A stretch of DNA of 6,100 bases from contig CAMYZR010000102.1 in assembly GCA_947303905.1 (NCBI GenBank), positions 1-6,100 on the forward strand, written 5' to 3'. A program made the translations under genes and the position numbers. The notes under the pieces are model-generated. The model saw only the letters and a program-made list of their open reading frames with translations. It did no database searches and was not told the DNA's origin. Each line of letters starts with the position of its first letter. Position 1 is the first letter of the stretch. The DNA is from an uncultured Atopobiaceae bacterium. Lineage in GTDB: Bacteria > Actinomycetota > Coriobacteriia > Coriobacteriales > Atopobiaceae. Positions 1 to 5,007 of this stretch are shown here, in pieces.

Positions 1-32
1 ATGAGGTACTTGAGAAACTCAGAGTACTTCAT
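1..32 (-). CDS. Start of a leftward gene, unidentified (possible HicA-like toxin), partial
   Basis: Only the first ten full codons and two bases of an eleventh lie in the window. Read on the minus strand they give MKYSEFLKYL and then run off the left edge. The start is supported by a strong ribosome binding site, GGAGG (complement of 40-44), seven bases before the ATG at 32-30. A TATACT -10 box and a palindromic operator lie 90 to 120 bases upstream. The pattern Met-Lys-x-Ser-Glu-Phe-Leu-Lys-x-Leu resembles the first helix of HicA mRNA interferases, which often begin like this. That is a resemblance from memory over ten residues and is weak. The gene's existence is well supported by start signals; its identity is not. 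Confidence 0.55.
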   Translation of the reverse strand, partial: MKYSEFLKYL

Positions 33-58
33 GCGACCACCTCCCCTCGTGCGCACCC

Positions 59-70
59 CGATCCGGATCG
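59..70. repeat. Perfect 12-bp palindrome in the leader of the left-edge gene
   Basis: CGATCCGGATCG is its own reverse complement. It lies 27 bases before the start codon of the leftward gene and inside its likely 5' untranslated leader. CCCGA (57-61) and TCGGG (82-86) can also pair around it, so the leader RNA may be structured. It could be a second regulator site, an RNA hairpin, or chance in GC-rich DNA. Confidence 0.4.
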
Positions 71-121
71 TGTCCGGGCTGTCGGGCCAGGGAGGGCAGG
101 CACGCCCCGCGCCATTCATTC

Positions 122-127
122 AGTATA
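122..127 (-). promoter_or_regulatory. -10 box of the promoter for the left-edge gene
   Basis: The minus strand reads TATACT here, one base from the TATAAT consensus. It is followed by about 90 bases of leader and then the GGAGG ribosome binding site and ATG at 32. No TTGACA-like -35 is seen at 17 bases; that position (CGAACA) is occupied by the palindromic operator. Such an arrangement suits a promoter blocked by a bound repressor. The assignment is by sequence match only. Confidence 0.5.
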
Positions 128-135
128 GCACGAAT

Positions 136-151
136 ACGAACAGTTGTTCGT
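136..151. promoter_or_regulatory. Palindromic operator, LexA (SOS) box-like
   Basis: The bases are ACGAACA-GT-TGTTCGT: two perfect 7-bp arms around a 2-bp centre. The core CGAAC-N4-GTTCG has the form of LexA boxes in Firmicutes and Actinomycetota (CGAAC-N4-GTTC type). It ends 8 bp upstream of the minus-strand TATACT, covering the -35/spacer region, where a bound repressor would exclude RNA polymerase. If it is a LexA box, the left-edge gene would be induced by DNA damage. A toxin-antitoxin autoregulator could also bind a dyad like this. The dyad is seen directly; the LexA assignment is inference from the consensus. Confidence 0.55.
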
Positions 152-181
152 TCTTATGTTGTCAGGACTATACCAACTGAC

Positions 182-246
182 TCCCACGCCAACCAGGTTA
201 AGACGCTGGCCAGACACCCATAACGAGTCCACGATCAGGCGTGGGA
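182..246. repeat. 9-bp inverted repeat downstream of the cupin gene
   Basis: TCCCACGCC (182-190) and GGCGTGGGA (238-246) are exact reverse complements separated by 47 bases. They lie just past the 3' end of the leftward cupin gene, and the 8-bp palindrome CTGGCCAG (206-213) sits in the loop. The transcript could fold into a long-loop stem there. No T-run follows on either strand, so this is not a typical intrinsic terminator. It could affect 3' end stability of the cupin transcript, or be chance. Confidence 0.3.
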
Positions 247-280
247 ACCCGTCGCGCGTGGTGGACCTCCGCGCTGACAG

Positions 281-733
281 CTACGAACTCACTGTGGCGC
301 AGTACCCATCGACCCACTCGCGCGAGGCTTGGTCGAGCTCGACGAGCACCTTGTCGTTGCCGCCCGGAATCTTGAAGAAGAGCACCTGGGTGTCCGGATG
401 TGCGATGCACACGTGCGCGAGACCGGGCTCGATGACGCACAGCCCTCCCTCCCCAAGGACGCGGTTCTCTCCGGTGGGGATGATGCGCACCGCGAAGGTG
501 CCGCGCAGCACGTACGTGAAGTCGGTGCTGAGCTCGTGCATGTGCGGCTGGTCAACCGTGAGCGAGGAGTACCTGGTGATCCCGACTTCCGTTGGATCGG
601 GGAGGCTGCCGATGTGCTCGAACTGCGGCTGGGGGCGCCCGAGATGTCCCGCCAGGTAGACGCGACCGGCCGTACCGAGGACCTGGTCTACGTCCTTGCC
701 TTCTATGAAGTAGGCGCGTGCATCAGCGGACAT
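281..733 (-). CDS. Small single-domain cupin protein, substrate unknown
   Basis: This 150-residue protein is about the size of one cupin beta-barrel. The first cupin motif is visible as His64-x-His66, four residues, Asp71, six residues, Gly78 (PHMHE...FTYVLRG). The second is G97-LCVIE-P103-G104-LA-H107. His64, His66 and His107 would hold a metal ion; the usual motif-1 glutamate is replaced by aspartate 71. No signal peptide or membrane segment is seen, so it should be cytoplasmic. The start chosen is the ATG at 733, with GGAGG (complement of 742-746) eight bases before it. A TTG at 748 overlaps that binding site and is unlikely. The gene follows treR on the same strand after a 117-base gap with no clear terminator, so co-transcription is possible. 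Cupins include enzymes, isomerases and sugar-binding proteins; I cannot choose between these. Confidence 0.85.
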   Translation of the reverse strand: MSADARAYFIEGKDVDQVLGTAGRVYLAGHLGRPQPQFEHIGSLPDPTEVGITRYSSLTVDQPHMHELSTDFTYVLRGTFAVRIIPTGENRVLGEGGLCVIEPGLAHVCIAHPDTQVLFFKIPGGNDKVLVELDQASREWVDGYCATVSS

Positions 734-832
734 GTTCGTAGCCTCCAATGAGTGGCAGTCGTGGCCCTACACCAGCAGCGTACTCGATTGCGTCACCTCA
801 GCAGCCCGCTAATTCTCTGGACGCTTTGGCAA

Positions 833-845
833 TGACAATCTGTCA
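833..845. repeat. 13-bp palindrome between treR and the cupin gene
   Basis: TGACA-ATC-TGTCA is a perfect dyad with 5-bp arms, placed 5 bases past the treR stop codon on the minus strand. On that strand it includes TTGACA (complement of 841-846), an exact -35 consensus, but no convincing -10 box lies 16 to 18 bases further. It may be part of a regulated promoter for the cupin gene, or chance. The rest of 734-850 shows neither a clear terminator nor a reading frame with start signals. Confidence 0.3.
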
Positions 846-850
846 AGAGG

Positions 851-1570
851 CTAACAGCCGCGCACGGCCGTGTCCAGGAACGTGAAGTAGTCGGGGCGAT
901 GGCGCGACCAGGTGGTCTCGAAATGGACGCCCTCGCTGTTGAAGGTGCGGTTCTCGACCACGGCAAGCATGTCAAAGTCGAGCAGGTCGAGCACTTCGCG
1001 GTCCTCTGCGGTGGCGTACTCCATGGTGATGGTGCGGTTGGAGATGGTCACCTCCATGCCCAGCTCGCCTTCGAGATAGATGAAGATCGAGTCGCTCGCG
1101 ATCTCGGGGGTCAAGCCCTCGACGCACGACGCACGGAAGTAGCTCTTGTCAAAGATGAGGTTGGCGCCATCAAAGTGACGGATACGCTCGACATGGAGCA
1201 GCTCGTCACCCACCGCAAAGCCAGTCGCGTCGGCAATGCGCTTGTCAGCAACCACGTACTCGAAGGCGCGAACCTGCGTCGTGGCCTCGAGCCCGTTCCT
1301 AGCTGCTGCTTCGCGGAAGGTCTCGATGTCACCGAAGACAAAGCGCGTCCGATGTCCCGCCTGCCAGATGACCCTGACACCCTTTCCGCGTACGGAATGC
1401 ACGAACCCGTGCAACATCAGCACCTGCAGCGCCCGGCGAATCGTGTTGTGCGTGCACCCGTACTCCATGACGAGCTTGCTCTCCGAAGGGATAAACGTCT
1501 GATACGGGTAGACGCCCGCCATGATCTTCTCGCGGAGGTCCTTGTAGATGTCGTAGTAGATGGCCTTCAT
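851..1570 (-). CDS. treR: Trehalose operon repressor, GntR family (HutC/UTRA type)
   Basis: This 239-residue regulator has the same length class as Bacillus subtilis TreR (238). Residues 1-70 form the GntR winged helix: YKDLREKI, then IPSESKLVMEYGC, the recognition helix around THNTIRRAL (40-48), and the wing VRGKGVRV. Residues 90-235 are a UTRA ligand domain, with FDKSYF (140-145), YLEGELG (165-171) and SRHRPD (222-227), which closely match what I recall of Bacillus TreR. That family represses trehalose genes and is released by trehalose-6-phosphate. The start is the ATG at 1570, six bases after AGGAG (complement of 1577-1581); an in-frame ATG at 1600 lacks a binding site. It is divergent from treB across a 188-base region, so it probably controls treB and itself. 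TreR is strongly favoured over another sugar GntR by both its sequence and its neighbours. Confidence 0.93.
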   Translation of the reverse strand: MKAIYYDIYKDLREKIMAGVYPYQTFIPSESKLVMEYGCTHNTIRRALQVLMLHGFVHSVRGKGVRVIWQAGHRTRFVFGDIETFREAAARNGLEATTQVRAFEYVVADKRIADATGFAVGDELLHVERIRHFDGANLIFDKSYFRASCVEGLTPEIASDSIFIYLEGELGMEVTISNRTITMEYATAEDREVLDLLDFDMLAVVENRTFNSEGVHFETTWSRHRPDYFTFLDTAVRGC

Positions 1571-1632
1571 GGCACTCTCCTCGTATGCTACTTGCAGCAT
1601 TTTCGCAGGTCAGACCAAATAACTTGCAGTTG

Positions 1633-1661
1633 TTGGGGCCAGTTTTCCTTGCCATTATAGA
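1633..1661 (+). promoter_or_regulatory. Candidate treB promoter
   Basis: TTGGGG (1633-1638), a 17-base spacer and TATAGA (1656-1661) form a plausible sigma-70-type promoter facing treB. Both boxes depart from consensus. The expected start near 1668 would give a leader of about 90 bases containing the 1675-1694 hairpin. The -10 overlaps that of the divergent treR promoter. This is a pattern match only. Confidence 0.4.
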
Positions 1662-1670
1662 TAACAGGAA
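1649..1670. promoter_or_regulatory. Candidate TreR operator over both -10 boxes
   Basis: An imperfect 22-bp dyad is centred between 1659 and 1660, with the symmetric bases TT-x-C-xx-TTAT-AG-ATAA-xx-G-x-AA. It covers the -10 boxes of both treR and treB, where binding would repress both genes. It is AT-rich like the Bacillus TreR site but does not match that site (TTGTATATACAA) exactly. TTTCCT (1644-1649) and AGGAAA (1666-1671) also pair around it. This is the best operator candidate in the gap, not a confirmed site. Confidence 0.35.
1654..1659 (-). promoter_or_regulatory. -10 box of the treR promoter
   Basis: The minus strand reads a perfect TATAAT at 1659-1654, about 84 bases upstream of the treR start. 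No good -35 is seen 17 bases upstream (ATGCCA). It shares bases with the TATAGA box proposed for treB, so the two divergent promoters cannot easily be occupied together. Confidence 0.5.
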
Positions 1671-1674
1671 ACTG

Positions 1675-1694
1675 CCTGGCATGGACGTGCCAGG
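1675..1694 (+). promoter_or_regulatory. Hairpin in the treB leader
   Basis: CCTGGCA (1675-1681) and TGCCAGG (1688-1694) are exact reverse complements around the 6-base loop TGGACG. If transcription starts near 1668, this hairpin lies at the very 5' end of the treB messenger. It is not followed by a T-run, so it does not look like a terminator. It could stabilise the transcript, or at the DNA level be a second repressor site upstream of the treR -10. Confidence 0.4.
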
Positions 1695-1758
1695 ACCCTT
1701 CCCCGGCGGTGGCGCCCCGCTGGAGTATCGCTAACGGTTTACAACGGAAGAGGAGACT

Positions 1759-3219
1759 ATGGGCAAATTTGAGAACGATGCGCGCGAGATGCTGCGCCTC
1801 GTGGGTGGCCCCGAGAACATCGCCGCCCTTACGCACTGCGTCACCCGTATGAGGTTTACGCTGGTCGATCCCAGCATCGCCGACGTGCCTGCCATCGAGG
1901 CCCTCAAGTCCACCAAGGGCAGCTTCACGCAGGCCGGCCAGTTCCAGGTCATCATCGGCAACGAGATTGGTGACTTCTACGACGAGTTCGTCGCCATCTC
2001 TGGCATCACGGGCGTCTCCAAGGACGAGGCCAAGGCCATCGCCGCCAAGCAGGGCAATCCCCTGCAGCGCCTGATGGGCGCCATCGCAGAGGTCTTCGCA
2101 CCCCTCATCCCGGCCATCATCACAGGCGGTCTGATCCTCGGCTTCCGCAACGTGCTCGGCGACATGCCGTACTTCGGGCCCGATGGCAACGCCACCCTCG
2201 CCTCCATGTCCGTGTTCTGGAGTGGCGTCAACCACTTCCTGTGGCTCATCGGTGAGGCCGTCTTCCACCTCGGCATCCCCGTGGGCATCTGCTGGTCGGT
2301 CACCCGCAAGATGGGCGGCACCGAGATGCTCGGCATCGTCATGGGCCTCACGCTCGTGTCGAGCCAGCTGCTCAACGCCTACGCCGTCGCCGGCGCCACC
2401 GAGGAGACCTGGGCTCAGTACAGCTGGAACTTCGGCTTCGCGCAGATCCACATGGTCGGCTATCAGGCGCAGGTCATCCCCGCCATCCTGGCCGCCATCA
2501 CCTTCAACTACCTTGAGCGCTTCTTCAAGAAGATCACCCCGTCCATCGTCCAGATGATCGTCGTGCCCTTCTGCTCCATCCTGCTGGGCGTCATCGCCGC
2601 CCACTTCGTGCTCGGCCCGATCGGCTGGGCCCTCGGCTCCGCCGTCTCCACCGTGGTCAACGCCGGCATCACCGGCAGCTTCCGCGTGCTCTTCGGTGCC
2701 ATCTTCGGTGGCGTCTATGCCCCGCTCGTGATCACCGGTCTGCATCACATGACCAACGCCATCGACCTCCAGCTCATCGCCGACTTCGGCGGAACGATGC
2801 TGTGGCCCATGATCGCCCTGTCCAACATCGCCCAGGGCTCCGCCGTCCTGGCCATGATCGTCCTCCAGAAGGGCGACGAGGACGCCGAGCAGGTCAACAT
2901 CCCCGCATGCATCTCCTGCTACCTGGGCGTCACCGAGCCGGCCATCTTCGGCGTCAACCTCAAGTACGTCTTCCCGTTCGTCTGCGCCATGACCGGCTCC
3001 GCCTGCGCTGGCTTCCTGTCCTGCCTCATGAGCTGCACCGCTAACGCCATCGGCGTCGGTGGTCTGCCCGGCATCCTCGCCATGCAGCCGAAGTCCATGC
3101 TCCCCTACCTGGTCTGCATGGCCGTCGCCATCGTCGTTCCCTTCGTGCTGACCTACATCGTGGGCAAGCGCAAGGGCATCGACAAGCAGGCCCAGGCTGT
3201 TGCAGCTTCGCTCAAGTAA
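1759..3219 (+). CDS. treB: Trehalose-specific PTS enzyme IIBC
   Basis: This 486-residue membrane protein imports trehalose and phosphorylates it to trehalose-6-phosphate. Residues 1-80 are the IIB domain with the phosphorylated cysteine 27 in LTHCVTRMRF, followed by KGSFTQAGQFQVIIG. Residues from about 100 to 470 are the IIC channel, a series of hydrophobic segments. They carry stretches shared with E. coli TreB as I recall it: GGLILGFRNV, VGICWS, VGYQAQVIPA, YAPLVITG, ALSNIAQGSAV, the substrate motif LGVTEP (Glu393), and GIGVGGLPGI-like IGVGGLPGIL. Length fits TreB (about 470), and the protein ends without a IIA domain, so EIIA of the glucose type must act in trans. The ATG follows GGAAGAGGAG (1746-1755). 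It heads the rightward cluster, divergent from treR, and is followed by an intrinsic terminator before treC. The assignment over sucrose or glucoside IIBC rests on these motifs and the treR/treC neighbours. Confidence 0.95.
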   Translation: MGKFENDAREMLRLVGGPENIAALTHCVTRMRFTLVDPSIADVPAIEALKSTKGSFTQAGQFQVIIGNEIGDFYDEFVAISGITGVSKDEAKAIAAKQGNPLQRLMGAIAEVFAPLIPAIITGGLILGFRNVLGDMPYFGPDGNATLASMSVFWSGVNHFLWLIGEAVFHLGIPVGICWSVTRKMGGTEMLGIVMGLTLVSSQLLNAYAVAGATEETWAQYSWNFGFAQIHMVGYQAQVIPAILAAITFNYLERFFKKITPSIVQMIVVPFCSILLGVIAAHFVLGPIGWALGSAVSTVVNAGITGSFRVLFGAIFGGVYAPLVITGLHHMTNAIDLQLIADFGGTMLWPMIALSNIAQGSAVLAMIVLQKGDEDAEQVNIPACISCYLGVTEPAIFGVNLKYVFPFVCAMTGSACAGFLSCLMSCTANAIGVGGLPGILAMQPKSMLPYLVCMAVAIVVPFVLTYIVGKRKGIDKQAQAVAASLK

Positions 3220-3251
3220 CGAACGACTGCATCACCCCATAGCTTTTACCC

Positions 3252-3285
3252 AGAGGGGTGACCATCTCTTGGCCACCCCTCTTTT
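3252..3285 (+). terminator. Intrinsic terminator between treB and treC
   Basis: AGAGGGGTG (3252-3260) pairs exactly with CACCCCTCT (3274-3282). After one A/C mismatch, CCA (3262-3264) pairs with TGG (3270-3272), closing a 5-base TCTCT loop, and the stem runs into TTTT (3282-3285). It stands 32 bases past the treB stop and 53 bases before the treC start. The T-run is short, so termination may be partial. On the minus strand no T-run follows. I see no convincing promoter between it and treC, so treC is probably made by read-through. Confidence 0.8.
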
Positions 3286-3338
3286 GTCTGCAACTTCGTT
3301 TTCAAGCACTCCCAAAACTCGAGGAGAGGACGGTTAGC

Positions 3339-4997
3339 ATGACAATCGGCAGCAACCTCCGCGCCCACGAACTGGGCAGCAAGGTGGCGTATGAGATCTA
3401 TATCCGCTCGTTCAACGACTCCAACGGAGACGGCGTGGGCGACCTTCCCGGCATCACCGCACGTCTGGACTACCTAGCCGACCTTGGCGTCGACTATCTC
3501 TGGATCACGCCCTTCTTCGTAAGCCCTCTCAAGGATGGCGGCTACGACGTGGCCGACTACTGCAACATCGATCCCGTCTTCGGCACCATGGAGGACTTCG
3601 AGGAGCTGGTGCGCGAGGCGGACAAGCGCGGCATCGGGCTCATGCTCGACATGGTCTTCAACCACACCTCCGACCAGCACGAGTGGTTCCAGAAGGCGCT
3701 GGCTGGCGACCCCAAGTACCAGGCCTACTTCCTGCTTCAGGACGGCGACCCGAGCAAGCCGCCCACCAACTGGGACAGCAAGTTTGGCGGCAACGCCTGG
3801 CAGTGGTCCCCCGAGATGGGCAAGTGGTACCTGCACCTCTATGACGTGAGCCAGCCCGATCTCGACTGGCGCAACCCCGAGGTCCGCGAGGAGCTTGCTG
3901 GCGTCCTGCGCTTCTGGCGCGAGAAGGGCGTCAAGGGCTTCCGCTTTGACGTGGTCAACAACATCTCCAAGCCCGAGACCTTCGAGGACGACTTCGAGGG
4001 CGACGGTCGCCGCTTCTACACCGACGGCGAGCATGTGGACGAGTACCTGCGCGAGCTGGTCGCGCGTGGCGGCATCGACGACCTCATGACCGTCGGCGAG
4101 ATGAGCTCCACCACCATCGAGCATTGCATCGAGTACACCAAACCCGAGAACCACGAGCTGGCCATGGCCTTCTCGTTCCATCACTTCCGCGTCGACAACG
4201 TCAACGGCAACCGCTGGGCAAAGGCAAAGGCCAACGTCCCGATGCTGCGTGACACCTTTGCCGGCTGGCAGGAGCGCATGACCGAGGCTGGCGGTTGGAA
4301 CGCCGTGTTCTGGACCTGCCACGACCAGCCGCGTCCGGCCACGCGATTTGGCGACGACTCCACACCGGAGCTGCTCAACCGCTCCGCCAAGATGCTTCCC
4401 GTATGCACCTTCCTCATGCGTGGCACGCCCTACATCTACCAGGGCGAGGAGCTGGGCATGACCAACCCCGGCTTCACGAGCATCGACCAGTACCGCGACG
4501 TCGAGAGCATCAACTACTACCACATCATGCAGGACGTCGAGGGCAAGTCCGAAAAGGAGGCCTTCGACATCATCGCCTACAAGTCGCGCGACAACGGCCG
4601 TACCCCCGTGCAGTGGGACGACTCCGAAAACGCCGGCTTCAGCACGGGCGAGCCCTGGATCGGCGTGGGTAACAACTACTCGTGGCTCAACGCGGCCGCC
4701 GAGGTGGACGACCCCAACTCCGTGTTCACGTTCTACAAGAACCTCATCGCGCTGCGCAAGGCCGAGGAGGTCATCCAGGCAGGTGACGTGAAGTTCCTGG
4801 AGAGCCCCGCGCCGCAGGTCATCGCATACGAGCGCACGCTCGATGACACCCGTGTGGTCGTGCAGTGCAACTTCTCGGGAGAGGAGCAGCCGGCACTCGC
4901 GCTCGAGGGTGGCGAGATCCTCGTGAGCAACTACGAGGAGCCTGGCAACGGCTCCGTCCTTCGTCCCTGGGAGGGCACGGCCCTCGTCTGGCGCTAA
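3339..4997 (+). CDS. treC: Trehalose-6-phosphate hydrolase (GH13 family)
   Basis: This 552-residue cytoplasmic enzyme splits trehalose-6-phosphate into glucose and glucose-6-phosphate; E. coli TreC has 551. The GH13 regions appear in order: calcium-loop-like D27SNGDGVGD35, DMVFNH (104-109), GFRFDVV with nucleophile Asp204, MTVGEMSS with acid/base Glu254, and CHDQP with Asp329. A C-terminal beta domain ends in NYEE...LRPWE. The stretch around MTVGEMSSTTIEHC and FSFHH, together with RRFYTDG and SKSRDN-like YKSRDNGRTPVQW, is typical of TreC rather than oligo-1,6-glucosidase. The ATG at 3339 is preceded by GAGGAGAGGA (3321-3330); an in-frame GTG at 3258 lies inside the terminator stem and is rejected. 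One oddity is the first strand, which reads AYEIYIRSF where the family usually has YQIYPKSF, and the upstream tryptophan pair is absent. A terminator precedes it, and the next GH13 gene follows after 10 bases. Confidence 0.93.
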   Translation: MTIGSNLRAHELGSKVAYEIYIRSFNDSNGDGVGDLPGITARLDYLADLGVDYLWITPFFVSPLKDGGYDVADYCNIDPVFGTMEDFEELVREADKRGIGLMLDMVFNHTSDQHEWFQKALAGDPKYQAYFLLQDGDPSKPPTNWDSKFGGNAWQWSPEMGKWYLHLYDVSQPDLDWRNPEVREELAGVLRFWREKGVKGFRFDVVNNISKPETFEDDFEGDGRRFYTDGEHVDEYLRELVARGGIDDLMTVGEMSSTTIEHCIEYTKPENHELAMAFSFHHFRVDNVNGNRWAKAKANVPMLRDTFAGWQERMTEAGGWNAVFWTCHDQPRPATRFGDDSTPELLNRSAKMLPVCTFLMRGTPYIYQGEELGMTNPGFTSIDQYRDVESINYYHIMQDVEGKSEKEAFDIIAYKSRDNGRTPVQWDDSENAGFSTGEPWIGVGNNYSWLNAAAEVDDPNSVFTFYKNLIALRKAEEVIQAGDVKFLESPAPQVIAYERTLDDTRVVVQCNFSGEEQPALALEGGEILVSNYEEPGNGSVLRPWEGTALVWR

Positions 4998-5007
4998 GGA
5001 GACGGCA

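Noticed and set aside
144..174. Plus-strand promoter TTGTTC ... TATACC
   Set aside because: The spacer is 19 bases and no rightward gene follows before 1759.
734..748. TTG start giving a cupin five residues longer
   Set aside because: The TTG overlaps the GGAGG that serves the ATG at 733.
329..751. Plus-strand frame opposite the cupin gene
   Set aside because: It has no domain, and the minus-strand reading has cupin motifs and a proper ribosome binding site.
1583..1591. GTA-TGC-TAC dyad before treR as a GntR operator
   Set aside because: The 3-bp arms are too short to support, and the site lies next to the treR ribosome binding site rather than at a promoter.
1571..1600. Earlier ATG for treR at 1600
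   Set aside because: No ribosome binding site precedes it, and the extra ten residues lie before the normal TreR start.
1731..1744. cre-like catabolite site (minus strand TGTAAACCGTTAG) before treB
   Set aside because: There is one extra base between TGTAA and CG compared with the cre consensus, so symmetry fails; CcpA in this organism is also unproven.
1588..2748. 386-codon open frame antisense to treB
   Set aside because: It is the mirror of a GC-rich gene with strong third-position bias. Its translation is low-complexity (rich in Asp, Gly, Ala, Glu and His) with no domain, and treB is unmistakable on the other strand.
3258..3338. GTG start giving a treC product 27 residues longer
   Set aside because: The GTG lies in the stem of the terminator, and the ATG at 3339 has a good binding site and fits the family length.
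3474..4523. 349-codon open frame antisense to treC
   Set aside because: Same effect: a long frame opposite a codon-biased gene, Val/Ala/Leu-rich, with no recognisable family.
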